From Corallococcus sp. EGB (lineage in GTDB: Bacteria > Myxococcota > Myxococcia > Myxococcales > Myxococcaceae): a stretch of 64,000 nt of DNA. Position 1 is the first letter of the stretch, and each line of letters starts with the position of its first letter. This document shows positions 25,711-34,064 of this stretch, in pieces. Location of the stretch: contig NZ_CP079946.1 of NCBI RefSeq assembly GCF_019968905.1, positions 7,351,356-7,415,355 of the forward strand. The letters run 5' to 3'. Made by a program: the position numbers and the translations under genes. The notes under the pieces were generated by a model. That model searched no databases and was not told the DNA's origin. It saw nothing but the letters and a program-made list of their open reading frames with translations.

Positions 25711-25768
25711 GCCGCCCTCCTTCGACAAGGGCGCCGTCCGCCGGCGCCCGGGTGCGTCCGGGAAGGCC

Positions 25769-26137
25769 CTAGCGGGCCCGGGACGCGTCCTTGCTCTGCT
25801 CGTCCAGGTGCCGGGCGATGGCCAGCTCCAGCTCCACCGGCAGCTCCACGAAGCGCACGCGCACCACCGGGCCCGGAATGCCGGCCTTGGGGGGCAGCAC
25901 CTCGCCACGCACCTGCACCTCTTCCTGGGACGGAGGAAGCGCGAAGCGCACCTCCACGGCCTGGCCCGCGTCCAGGGCCTCGCCCACCCATCCCACGCCA
26001 CCCAGGGACAGGTCCCCCGCGCGGTCCAGGAAGGCCTCCGCCCCCTCCCGCCGGACCTTCAGGCGCATGGGGACGCGGGGCGAGTCGCGCCGGTCCTCTC
26101 CCGTCCTGGTGTCCTGGTTCTCGTTCTGCTCGGACAT
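25769..26137 (-). CDS. PilZ-domain protein, probable c-di-GMP receptor
   Basis: A 122-residue single-domain protein. It contains both c-di-GMP-binding motifs of PilZ: RxxxR (RDSPR near residue 18) and D/NxSxxG (DLSLGG near 43), followed by the expected beta-barrel strands (VEVRFALPPSQEEVQVRGEV; VVRVRFVELPVELELAI). It should bind cyclic di-GMP and act through a protein partner. The genes on either side (cdd and rhodanese-MoeB) give no hint of that partner. The gap of 58 bases to cdd suggests possible cotranscription. Confidence 0.88.
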   Translation of the reverse strand: MSEQNENQDTRTGEDRRDSPRVPMRLKVRREGAEAFLDRAGDLSLGGVGWVGEALDAGQAVEVRFALPPSQEEVQVRGEVLPPKAGIPGPVVRVRFVELPVELELAIARHLDEQSKDASRAR

Positions 26138-26281
26138 CGCCGTCGTCTCCCTGCCGCTGCCGCGCTCGTATGCGACCCGGGTCGCGCTCCACCACCGCCC
26201 CGGGTCCGGGCTGGCGGCATCATACGCGGGCCCGTCCGCCCCGTTGCTCTTGAAAATGCATCCGCCCAGGCCCGGGCCCCC

Positions 26282-27442
26282 TCAGGCCCCCGTCGAGCAG
26301 AACTGCTCGTAATCGATGAGCTCCACCTTCGCTCCGGGCGCGCACACCGGGCACTCGGGGTCGCGGCGCAGCTTGAGCTCGTGGAAGCGCGCGCCCAGCG
26401 CATCGAAGGTCAGCAGCCGCCCCACCAGCGTCTCCCCTACCCCGAGCAGGAGCTTCAGGGCCTCCGTCGCCTGGAGCATCCCGATGAGCCCGGGCAGCAC
26501 GCCCAGCACGCCGGCCTCCGCGCAGGAGGGCGCCAGCTCCGGCGGGGGCGGCACGGGGTAGAGGCACCGGTAGCAGGGGCCCTGCCCGGGCAGGAAGGTG
26601 GTCACCTGGCCCTCGAAGCGGAACACGGAGCCGTGGACGTTGGGCTTGCCCAGGAGCACGCACGCGTCGTTGAGCAGGTAGCGCGTGGGGAAGTTGTCCC
26701 CGCCGTCCAGCACCAGGTCGAAGTCCGCGAGGATGCGCTCCACGTTGGCGGTGGTGAGCCGCTCCTGGAAGGGCACCACCTTCACGTCCGGGTTGAGCGC
26801 TTCGATGGCGGCCTTCGCGCTCTGGACCTTGGGCTGGCCCCGGCGCTCCAGCGTGTGCAGCACCTGGCGCTGGAGGTTGCTCAGGTCCACCACGTCCGCG
26901 TCCACCACGCCCAGCGTGCCCACGCCCGCGGCGGCCAGGTACAGCGCCGCCGGAGAGCCCAGCCCGCCCGCGCCCAGCAGCAGCACCTTCGACTCGAGGA
27001 GCTTCGCCTGCCCCTCCTCCCCCACCTCCGGGAGGATGAGGTGGCGGCGGTAGCGCTCCTTCTGCCCGGCGGAGAGGACGACGGGCTTCTCCACCGGGAG
27101 GGCCGCGTCGCTCCAGCGGTTGTAGCCGCCCGCGAGCGACGCCACCCGCGTGTAGCCCATGTCCCGCAGCGTGCGGGCCGCGAGCGCGGACCGGGTGCCA
27201 CCCGCGCAGTAGAGGACCAGCTCCTCGTCGCGGTCCGCCTTCTCCTCGATGCGCAGCTCCAGGAAGCCGCGCGGGATGTGCACCGCGCCGGGGAGCCGGC
27301 CGCCGGCGTACTCGTCGGCCTCGCGCACGTCGATGAGCTTCACCTTCGCGCCCGAGCCGAGCAGCTGACGGACGTGCTCGTGGGAGACCTCGCGGATCTC
27401 CTTCTTCACCTCCGACAGCAGCTCGCGGAACGAGGGGGCCAT
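26282..27442 (-). CDS. moeB: MoeB/ThiF-type adenylyltransferase with N-terminal rhodanese domain
   Basis: A 386-residue fusion. Residues about 10-105 form a rhodanese domain with active-site Cys in LVLYCAGGTRSALA. Residues about 120-380 are a MoeB/ThiF E1-like domain: nucleotide loop LLLGAGGLGSPAALYLAAAG, DADVVDLSNLQRQ, and a DGGDNFPTRYLLND segment. Paired cysteines near CYRCLYP and CPVCA fit the zinc site. MoeB adenylates the C-terminus of a ubiquitin-like sulfur carrier (MoaD or ThiS); the rhodanese domain can supply persulfide sulfur. In better-known MoeZ proteins the rhodanese domain is C-terminal; here it is N-terminal. ATG 27442 was chosen because it starts the rhodanese fold. The pyrimidine phosphorylase stop is 13 bases upstream. 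Confidence 0.88.
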   Translation of the reverse strand: MAPSFRELLSEVKKEIREVSHEHVRQLLGSGAKVKLIDVREADEYAGGRLPGAVHIPRGFLELRIEEKADRDEELVLYCAGGTRSALAARTLRDMGYTRVASLAGGYNRWSDAALPVEKPVVLSAGQKERYRRHLILPEVGEEGQAKLLESKVLLLGAGGLGSPAALYLAAAGVGTLGVVDADVVDLSNLQRQVLHTLERRGQPKVQSAKAAIEALNPDVKVVPFQERLTTANVERILADFDLVLDGGDNFPTRYLLNDACVLLGKPNVHGSVFRFEGQVTTFLPGQGPCYRCLYPVPPPPELAPSCAEAGVLGVLPGLIGMLQATEALKLLLGVGETLVGRLLTFDALGARFHELKLRRDPECPVCAPGAKVELIDYEQFCSTGA

Positions 27443-27455
27443 GGCGATTGCGTCA

Positions 27456-28760
27456 CTACTCCAGCCGCTCCAGCACCAGCGGGCGGGCCGCGGGCGCCCG
27501 GTCGCCAAACCGGTAGGCCGCGAGCAGCCGCGCCTTCACGTCCTCCACCGGCCCGGCGTCGTTGTAGTGCACCTGCACGATGGGCTCACCCTGCTTCACC
27601 GCGTCGCCCACCTTCTTGAGCAGCGTGAAGCCGACGGCCGGGTCGATCTTGCTGTCCACCCGCTGCCGGCCCGCGCCCAGCGCCACCGCCGCCAGCCCCA
27701 CGCCCTCCGTGTGGATGCCGGTGACGAAGCCGTCGCGCGGCGCCACCAGGTCCGTCGTGGCCTTCGCGGTGGGCAGGAGCGAGTAGTCGTCGATGGAGCG
27801 CGGGTCGCCCCCCTGCGACTGGACGATCTCCTTGAGCTTCTTGATGGCGCTGCCGTCCTCCACGGAGCGGCGCAGCATCCCGCGCGCCTCGTCCACGGTG
27901 GCGGCCTTCTTGCCCAGCACCAGCATCTCCGCCGTCAGGGCGTAGGTGATCTCGGTGTAGTCGTCGGGCGCTTCACCGCGGAGCATGTCCACGGCCTCGC
28001 GGACCTCCAGGGCGTTGCCCACCTGGCGGCCCAGGGGCTGATCCATGTCCGTGAGCAGGGCCACGACCTTGCGGTTCATCTCCGCGCCCAGGCCAATCAT
28101 GGTGCGGGCCAGCACGCGCGCGTCGTCCGCCGTCTTCATGAAGGCGCCGCTGCCCACCTTCACGTCGAGCACCAGCGCGTCGATGCCCTCCGCCAGCTTC
28201 TTGCTCATGATGGACGACGCGATGAGCGGGATGCAGTCCACCGTCGCCGTCACGTCGCGCAGCGCGTAGAGCTTCTTGTCGGCCGGGGCCACCTGGGCCG
28301 TCTGGCCGATGAGGCAGCACCCCACCTCGCGCACCAGCCGGCGGTAGTCCGCGGTGGACAGGTTCACGTTGAAGCCGGGGATGGACTCCAGCTTGTCCAG
28401 GGTGCCGCCGGTGTGGCCCAGGCCGCGGCCGGAAATCATGGGCACGGGCACGCCGCAGGCCGCCGCCAGGGGCGCGAGGCTCAGGGACACCTTGTCGCCC
28501 ACGCCGCCGGTGGAGTGCTTGTCCACCTTGATGGCCGGCGTGTCGGAGAGGTCCAGGACCTCACCGGAATGGAGCATGGCCCGGGCCCACGCCCCCAGCT
28601 CCTGGGAGTCCAGCCCCTTGAAGAAGATGGCCATGCACATGGCGGCCATCTGGTAGTCGGCCACGGTGCCGGCGGTGTACGCCTGGATGAACGCCTGGAT
28701 GTCGGACGGGGCCAGCTTTCCGCCGTCGCGCTTGGCCTTGATGAGCTCGTAGGGTTGCAC
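27456..28760 (-). CDS. deoA: Thymidine/pyrimidine-nucleoside phosphorylase
   Basis: A 434-residue enzyme of normal family length, phosphorolysing thymidine, deoxyuridine or uridine to the base and (deoxy)ribose 1-phosphate. The phosphate-binding signature KVDKHSTGGVGDKVSLSLAP and the glycine-rich GRGLGHTGGTLDKLESIPG are intact, as is the IASSIMSKKLAEG segment of the active-site hinge. The frame is open to 29075, but GTG 28760 (VQPYELIKAKRDGG) is chosen because it aligns with the usual N-terminus. Its products would feed the PGM2-like mutase and DeoC encoded at 36-39 kb. It diverges from the BMP lipoprotein gene at 28852, with a 91-base shared control region. Confidence 0.93.
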   Translation of the reverse strand: MQPYELIKAKRDGGKLAPSDIQAFIQAYTAGTVADYQMAAMCMAIFFKGLDSQELGAWARAMLHSGEVLDLSDTPAIKVDKHSTGGVGDKVSLSLAPLAAACGVPVPMISGRGLGHTGGTLDKLESIPGFNVNLSTADYRRLVREVGCCLIGQTAQVAPADKKLYALRDVTATVDCIPLIASSIMSKKLAEGIDALVLDVKVGSGAFMKTADDARVLARTMIGLGAEMNRKVVALLTDMDQPLGRQVGNALEVREAVDMLRGEAPDDYTEITYALTAEMLVLGKKAATVDEARGMLRRSVEDGSAIKKLKEIVQSQGGDPRSIDDYSLLPTAKATTDLVAPRDGFVTGIHTEGVGLAAVALGAGRQRVDSKIDPAVGFTLLKKVGDAVKQGEPIVQVHYNDAGPVEDVKARLLAAYRFGDRAPAARPLVLERLE

Positions 28761-28851
28761 GGGGCAAGGCCATAGCAGGAAGTCCCCTCTCCATGCACTC
28801 CCCTCGCGGGAAAGGGAAAGCCCCGGCCGCATCTGGTAGAGAGGGGGTCCC

Positions 28852-30048
28852 ATGATGCTCCGCCGACTCCACGTGCTTGCCCTGGCCGCGCTCCTGTGCG
28901 CCTGCTCCAAGAAGTCCGAGGACGCCCCCAAGGCCCCCTCCCAGGCTTCCACCGCCACGAAGCCCCCCGAGGGAAAGCCCCTGGTCGTGGGGCTCGTCAT
29001 CGACGTGGGTGGCCGGGGTGACCACTCGTTCAACGACGCGGCCCTGCGCGGCCTGGAGCTGTGGGCCGCCGGCAAGCAGTACGAGGGCGGCAGGTACGTG
29101 GACGCCCCCGCTGGCGAAGTGCGTCAGTCCATCTCCTCCGACCTGGCGTCAATCGCACCCGAAGTGAAGACGCTGCCGGTGCAGCCGCTGGTGCTCCAGA
29201 GCAAGGCGCAGGAGGACTACGCCCCCAACCTCCAGCTGCTGGTGGAGCAGGGCGCGAAGCTGACCATCGGCAACGGGTACCTGCTGGCCAACGCGGTGCG
29301 CGACGTGGCGACCGAAAACCCGGAGGCCAGGTTCCTGCTCATCGACAGCCAGCTGCTGGACGCGCAGGGCAAGCCGAAGTCGCTGCCCAACGTGCGCACG
29401 GTGCTCTTCAAGGAGCAGGAGGGCAGCTTCCTGGTGGGCGCGCTGGCGGGGCTGGTGACGAAGACGAACAAGGTGGGCTTCGTGGGCGGCATCGAGGTGC
29501 CCCTCATCAAGCGCTTCGACGTGGGCTACCGCGCGGGCGTGCGCACCACGAACGCGAAGGCGGCGGACGCGCTGATGGGCGTCTACACGGGCAGCTTCAA
29601 CAGCGTGTCCGCGGGCAAGGAGGTGGCGCAGGACCTCATCGCCAAGGGCGCGGACGTCATCTTCCACGCGGCGGGCACGGACGGCCTGGGCGTCATCCAG
29701 GCGGTGAAGGAGGCGCGCGCGGCGGGCAAGACGGTGTACGCCATCGGGGTGGACTCGGATCAGTCGCACCTGGCGCCGGACGCCATCCTCACGTCCATGG
29801 TGAAGCACAGCGACCTGGCCGTGTATCAGGCGGCGAAGGACCTGGTGGAGGGCAAGCTCACGCCGGGTGAGCAGGTGCTGGGACTCAAGGAGAACGGCGT
29901 GGGCATGGCGGACGTGCGCGTGGAGTTCCCGGGCAAGGCGGAGGCGCTCCAGAAGGTGGAGGCGCTGCGGCAGCAGATCCTCGCCGGGAAGATTGTCGTG
30001 CCGGGCACGCAGGCGGAGCTGTCCTCCTTCCAGGTCGCGCGGCCCTGA
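28852..30048 (+). CDS. BMP-family nucleoside-binding lipoprotein of an ABC importer
   Basis: A 398-residue lipoprotein (LLCAC, lipidated Cys18) with a Lys/Pro-rich tether. The mature protein matches the Bmp/PnrA/Med family: VVGLVIDVGGRGDHSFNDAA, KLTIGNGYLLANAV, FKEQEGSFLVGALAGLVTKT, KVGFVGGIEVPLIKRF, GADVIFHAAGTDGLGVIQA and YAIGVDSDQS. Such proteins capture purine and pyrimidine nucleosides in the periplasm. It is the first gene of a four-gene plus-strand ABC operon (binding protein, ATPase, two permeases). Its TGA stop overlaps the probable CTG start of the ATPase gene. Confidence 0.92.
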   Translation: MMLRRLHVLALAALLCACSKKSEDAPKAPSQASTATKPPEGKPLVVGLVIDVGGRGDHSFNDAALRGLELWAAGKQYEGGRYVDAPAGEVRQSISSDLASIAPEVKTLPVQPLVLQSKAQEDYAPNLQLLVEQGAKLTIGNGYLLANAVRDVATENPEARFLLIDSQLLDAQGKPKSLPNVRTVLFKEQEGSFLVGALAGLVTKTNKVGFVGGIEVPLIKRFDVGYRAGVRTTNAKAADALMGVYTGSFNSVSAGKEVAQDLIAKGADVIFHAAGTDGLGVIQAVKEARAAGKTVYAIGVDSDQSHLAPDAILTSMVKHSDLAVYQAAKDLVEGKLTPGEQVLGLKENGVGMADVRVEFPGKAEALQKVEALRQQILAGKIVVPGTQAELSSFQVARP

Positions 30049-31658
30049 TCTCCCTCCAGCACATCGCGAAGCGCTTCGGGTCGTGCGTGTCCCTGGAGGA
30101 CGCGTCGCTGGACATCGTCCCGGGGGAACTGCTCGCCGTGGTGGGCGAGAACGGCGCGGGCAAGTCCAGCCTGATGAACGTGCTCTACGGGCTCTACCAC
30201 CCGGACGCGGGCACGTTCCTGATGGATGGCAAGCCGGCGCGCTTCAAGAGCCCGCGCGACGCCATCGCACGCGGCATCGGCATGGTGCACCAGCACTTCA
30301 TGTTGGTGCCCACGCTGACCGTGGCGGAGAACGTGGTGCTGGGCCGCGAGCCCACGAAGCGCGGCCTCCTGGACCTGGAGCGCGCCTGTGAAGAGGTGGC
30401 GGCCACGGCGAAGCGCTTCGGCTTCCAGTTGGATCCGCGCGCCCGCGTGGACACGCTCACGGTGGGGTCGCAGCAGAAGGTCGAGATCGTCAAGGCGCTG
30501 CACCGGGGCGCGCAGGTGCTCATCCTGGATGAGCCCACCGCCGTGCTCACCCCCCAGGAGTCCGACGAGCTGTCGCAGGTGATGCGCGGGCTGGTGGCGC
30601 AGGGCCGCACGGTGGTGCTGATCAGCCACAAGCTCAAGGAGGTGCTGGGCGTGGCGGACCGCGTGGCGGTGATGCGCCGCGGCCGCACCGTGGCGGAGGT
30701 GCGTGCCCGCGAGACCACCGTCTCCGCGCTCGCCGCGTTGATGGTGGGCGAAGGCTCGCGCGGCGCCGCGATGACCGGCGTGCCCGTGGCGCCGGAGGTT
30801 GTCGTCGCGAGCACCGGCACCACCGGCGCGATGGCTGCGCGGCCTTCCGTGCCCAGCGGCCTGGATGTTCGATCCGACACGGCCGCCACGGAGGCGGGCC
30901 CGGTCGTGCTCGAAGCGAAGGACCTGCGGGCCACGGGCGACAACGGCCGTCCAGCGCTCCAGGGCGTGAGCCTCACCGTGCGCGCGGGCGAGATCGTCGG
31001 CATCGCCGGAGTCGACGGCAACGGACAGCGCGAGCTGGCGGAGGTGCTCACGGGCCTGCGCAGGCTGGACGGGGGCGAAGGCCTGGTGCTCGGCGGTCCG
31101 CTGGCGGGGCTCACCCCGGCGCTGGCGAAGGCGCGCGGCGTGGGCCACGTCCCCGAGGACCGCCTGGCCCGCGCGGTGGTGAAGGCGATGACGGTGGAGG
31201 AGAACGTCGCGCTGGGCCGGCACCGCCTACCCCCGTTCGCGCGTGGACCGTGGCTGGACTTCAAGGGCCGCCGCGAGCGCACGAACCAGCTGCTGACCCG
31301 CTACGACGTGCGCCCGAACGACCCGGCGGTGGCGCTCCAGGCGCTCTCCGGCGGCAACCAGCAGAAGGTCGTGGTGGCGCGCGAGCTGGACGCGGATCCG
31401 AAGCTGCTCGTCGTCGTGCAGCCCACGCGCGGGCTGGACATCGGCGCGGTGGCGCAGGTGCATGAGCGGCTCCGGGAGGCGAAGGCCCGGGGCGCGGGAG
31501 TGGTGATGGTGTCGCTGGACCTGGAGGAGGTGCTGGCCCTGTCCGACCGCGTCTACGTCCTCTACGAAGGCCGCGTGACGGGACACTTCGCGCGCAAGGA
31601 CCTGGACGAGCGCGAGCTGGGCCGCTGCATGCTGGGCGCGGAGGCGGGCCATGGGTGA
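30045..31658 (+). CDS. Nucleoside ABC importer ATPase (two cassettes), probable CTG start
   Basis: A double ATPase of the NupO/RbsA type. Cassette 1 has Walker A GENGAGKSS, signature TVGSQQKVEI and Walker B VLILDEPTAVL. Cassette 2 has the naturally divergent GVDGNGQREL loop and LSGGNQQKVVVAREL, normal for this family. A roughly 50-residue Ala/Thr-rich insertion separates them. The first usable standard start is GTG 30087, but that would delete the conserved first strand and A-loop (LISLQHIAKRFGS). No ATG, GTG or TTG precedes it in frame near the boundary; CTG 30045 gives the full fold and overlaps the upstream stop by four bases (CTGA), mirroring the ATGA/GTGA overlaps elsewhere here. The start is therefore uncertain. 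It powers the importer with the two permeases that follow. Confidence 0.85.
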   Translation: MISLQHIAKRFGSCVSLEDASLDIVPGELLAVVGENGAGKSSLMNVLYGLYHPDAGTFLMDGKPARFKSPRDAIARGIGMVHQHFMLVPTLTVAENVVLGREPTKRGLLDLERACEEVAATAKRFGFQLDPRARVDTLTVGSQQKVEIVKALHRGAQVLILDEPTAVLTPQESDELSQVMRGLVAQGRTVVLISHKLKEVLGVADRVAVMRRGRTVAEVRARETTVSALAALMVGEGSRGAAMTGVPVAPEVVVASTGTTGAMAARPSVPSGLDVRSDTAATEAGPVVLEAKDLRATGDNGRPALQGVSLTVRAGEIVGIAGVDGNGQRELAEVLTGLRRLDGGEGLVLGGPLAGLTPALAKARGVGHVPEDRLARAVVKAMTVEENVALGRHRLPPFARGPWLDFKGRRERTNQLLTRYDVRPNDPAVALQALSGGNQQKVVVARELDADPKLLVVVQPTRGLDIGAVAQVHERLREAKARGAGVVMVSLDLEEVLALSDRVYVLYEGRVTGHFARKDLDERELGRCMLGAEAGHG

Positions 31659-32784
31659 GCGGGCGCGGCAGATGCTGCCGTCGGTGCTCTCCGTGCTGCT
31701 GGCGCTCGCGGTGTGCTGGCTGGCCATCGCCTTCACGCGCGACCTGGACACGGCCACGCGCGCCTATCTCCAGATGCTCTGGGGCGGCGTGGGCAACTGG
31801 CCCGCCTTCCTCGACGGAGGCAGCTCCACCGCCGTGCTGCGCCCCCTGGGCGAGGCCGCGATGAAGGCCGCGCTGCTCACCCTCACCGGCCTGTCCGTGG
31901 CGGTGGCCTTCAAGGTGGGCCTGTTCAACATCGGCGCGCAGGGTCAGATGATCTGGGGCGCGCTGGCCGCGGCGCTCGTGGGCGCGCACGTGTCGCTGCC
32001 GGGCGCGCTCCACGTGCCGCTGGCCCTCGCGGCGGCGGCGCTGGCGGGCGCGGCGTGGTCGAGCATCGCGGGCATCCTGAAGCTCAAGCGCGGCGTGCAC
32101 GAGGTCATCTCCACCATCATGCTCAACTGGGTGGCGGTGAGCCTGGTGGACAACTGGCTCGTCATCGGTCCGCTGCGCGCCGTGGCCGAAGGTGCGTCAT
32201 CCATCACCGGCACCGCCGAAATCCTGCCCACCGCGCAGCTGCCCCGGCTCCTGGGTGACAGCTCGCGCCTCAACCTGGGCTTCCCGCTGGCGCTCGTGGC
32301 GGCGCTGGGCGTCTGGGCGTGGCTGACCCGCACGCGCTCCGGCTACGAGACGCGCGCCGTGGGCCTCACCCCGGAGGCGGCCCGGGCCGCGGGCATCCCC
32401 ACGCTGGGGCGCGCGGGCGGGGCCATGGCGCTCGCGGGAGCGCTGGCGGGCCTGGCGGGCGCGGTGCTGGTGCTGGGCACGGAGGGCCGCTACCCGGGCT
32501 CGCTGGGCGCGCCCTACGGCTTCGACGGCATCGCCATCGCGCTCATCGGCAACAACCACCCGCTGGGCGCGGCGCTGGCCGCGGTCGTCTTCGGCATCCT
32601 GCGCGCGGGCGGCACGCGCATGCAGCTGCTCGGCGTGCACAAGAGCTTCCCGGAGCTCATCCAGGGCTTCGCGCTGCTCTTCGTCGCCGGGCGCATGGTG
32701 TGGCTCGCCCTGCTGGAGCGGCGCCAGAAGCGCGCGCAGGCGCAGGGGCCGGCCCAGGCCGGAGTCGAGGTGCCCCGTGCTTGA
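31651..32784 (+). CDS. Nucleoside ABC importer permease (first)
   Basis: A 377-residue multi-pass protein of the BPD_transp_2 family (NupP/YufP type). The first helix is SVLSVLLALAVCWLAIAF; the core holds the conserved FKVGLFNIGAQGQMIWGALA and the loop KLKRGVHEVISTIMLNWVAV, with GYETRAVGLTPEAARAAGI in the cytoplasmic coupling region. Its ATG lies inside the ATPase gene (8-base overlap), showing tight coupling. It forms the membrane channel with the second permease. The C-terminus ends in a charged Gln/Ala tail. Confidence 0.92.
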   Translation: MGERARQMLPSVLSVLLALAVCWLAIAFTRDLDTATRAYLQMLWGGVGNWPAFLDGGSSTAVLRPLGEAAMKAALLTLTGLSVAVAFKVGLFNIGAQGQMIWGALAAALVGAHVSLPGALHVPLALAAAALAGAAWSSIAGILKLKRGVHEVISTIMLNWVAVSLVDNWLVIGPLRAVAEGASSITGTAEILPTAQLPRLLGDSSRLNLGFPLALVAALGVWAWLTRTRSGYETRAVGLTPEAARAAGIPTLGRAGGAMALAGALAGLAGAVLVLGTEGRYPGSLGAPYGFDGIAIALIGNNHPLGAALAAVVFGILRAGGTRMQLLGVHKSFPELIQGFALLFVAGRMVWLALLERRQKRAQAQGPAQAGVEVPRA

Positions 32785-33706
32785 GGTGCTCCACTCGCTC
32801 CTCTTCTCCACCCTGGACGCGGCCCCCGCCCTGGTGTTCGCCGCGCTGGGCGCCATGCTCTCCGAGCGCGCCGGCGTGGTGAGCGTGGGCGTGGAGGGCA
32901 TGATGCGCACCGGCGCCTTCTGCGCGGCCGTGGCGGCGCTCGTGATGCCCACGCCGCTCGCGGTGCTCGTGGGCATGGCCGCGGGCGCGGGCATCGCCGC
33001 GGTGCACGGCTTCTTGAGCATCCGCTGGCGGTCGGATCAGGTCGTCTCCGGCATGGCCCTCAACCTGGTGGCCATGGCCGGCGGCACCTTCCTCCTGGAG
33101 TCCCTCTACGGCCCCAACGGCACGCCCGCCATCACCCAGCTGCCGCGCTGGAACCTCCCGGGCCTGTCCCACGTGCCGCTGCTGGGCGCGCTGTCCGGCC
33201 ACGCCGCGCCCACGTACCTGGCGTTCGCCCTGCCCGTCCTCTTCCACCTGCTCCTGTCGCGCACGCCGCTGGGCCTGCGCCTGCGCGCCGTGGGCGACAA
33301 GCCGCACGCGGTGGCCACGCTGGGCCTGTCCGTGCCCGCCCTGCGCTGGGGCGCGGTGCTGGGCGGCGGGCTGATGGCGGGCCTGGGCGGCGCGGTGCTG
33401 TCCACCGCCGTCCTGGACCGCTTCGAACAGCACACCCCCGCGGGCCTGGGCTTCATGGCCCTGGCCGCCATGGTCTTCGGCCGCTGGACCCCGCTGGGCG
33501 CCTTCGCCGCCGCGCTCTTCTTCGCCTTCGGCAACGCGCTGCGGATTGGGCTCGCGTCGAGCGCCCCCTGGCTCCTCGACATGATTCCCCAGGGCTTCCT
33601 CCTCGCCCTGCCCTACCTGTTGACCCTGCTCGTCCTCGCGCTCCAGGGACAGCGCGGCCACGCTCCGGCCGCCCTCGGCACCCCCTACGAACAGGAATCC
33701 CGGTAA
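32777..33706 (+). CDS. Nucleoside ABC importer permease (second)
   Basis: A 309-residue multi-pass permease of the NupQ/YufQ type, partner of the preceding one. Conserved segments: PALVFAALGAMLSERAGVVS, VGVEGMMRTGAFCAAV, IRWRSDQVVSGMALNLVAMA and GLRLRAVGDKPHAVATLGLS. The start is GTG inside the previous gene (8-base overlap). The gene ends the operon; a 358-base noncoding stretch follows. Together the four genes encode a complete importer for nucleosides, consistent with the catabolic enzymes encoded on both sides. Confidence 0.92.
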   Translation: MLEVLHSLLFSTLDAAPALVFAALGAMLSERAGVVSVGVEGMMRTGAFCAAVAALVMPTPLAVLVGMAAGAGIAAVHGFLSIRWRSDQVVSGMALNLVAMAGGTFLLESLYGPNGTPAITQLPRWNLPGLSHVPLLGALSGHAAPTYLAFALPVLFHLLLSRTPLGLRLRAVGDKPHAVATLGLSVPALRWGAVLGGGLMAGLGGAVLSTAVLDRFEQHTPAGLGFMALAAMVFGRWTPLGAFAAALFFAFGNALRIGLASSAPWLLDMIPQGFLLALPYLLTLLVLALQGQRGHAPAALGTPYEQESR

Positions 33707-34064
33707 TCCCCTCCAGAGAGGGCGGGGTCATGACGACCCGGGTCTAAAGTCACTTTTGGTCAGGTTGGACCTGCCAAATCTGAAGCGCCCACCTTCCCTG
33801 ATGCGTCAGGTCAAATCCGGGTGGGCCGCCAACCCCCTGACCTTACTGGATCTGATTTCCGGGTTATTCCAGTGTGGGCTGATCTGCCGTTGGGTGGACG
33901 TTCGGCATGCCGTTGGCATGTGAGTGTGACCATGTCGGATTGCGCACTGGACGGCGGGGAGGCGCGGCAGCCAGGCCCGTCCGGTTCCGGGGCGCAGTCC
34001 CCCGGGCTTGGGACAACGCTCCAGGGCGTTGCCGGGTCCGGTTTCCAGTCTGGGGTGGCCTGAC
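33707..34064 (+). other. Noncoding region between the importer operon and the receiver-kinase gene
   Basis: This stretch is visibly less GC-rich than its surroundings, especially 33740-33930, and no convincing gene was found on either strand. It holds short related words (GGTCAGG, GTCAGGTCAAATC, CTGACC) and an imperfect palindrome ATGCC-GTT-GGCAT near 33907-33920. It probably holds the promoter and leader of the receiver-kinase gene. I see no clear -35/-10 pair, -24/-12 element or terminator with a T-run. Confidence 0.4.

Noticed and set aside
31005-31035. Inactivated second cassette of the nucleoside ATPase (Walker A without Lys: GVDGNGQREL)
   Set aside because: This divergence is normal for the second cassette of the NupO/RbsA group, so it is not a sign of decay.
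33800-33830. T-loop-like word GGTCAAATCC suggesting a tRNA fragment
   Set aside because: No acceptor stem, anticodon arm or D-arm can be built around it.
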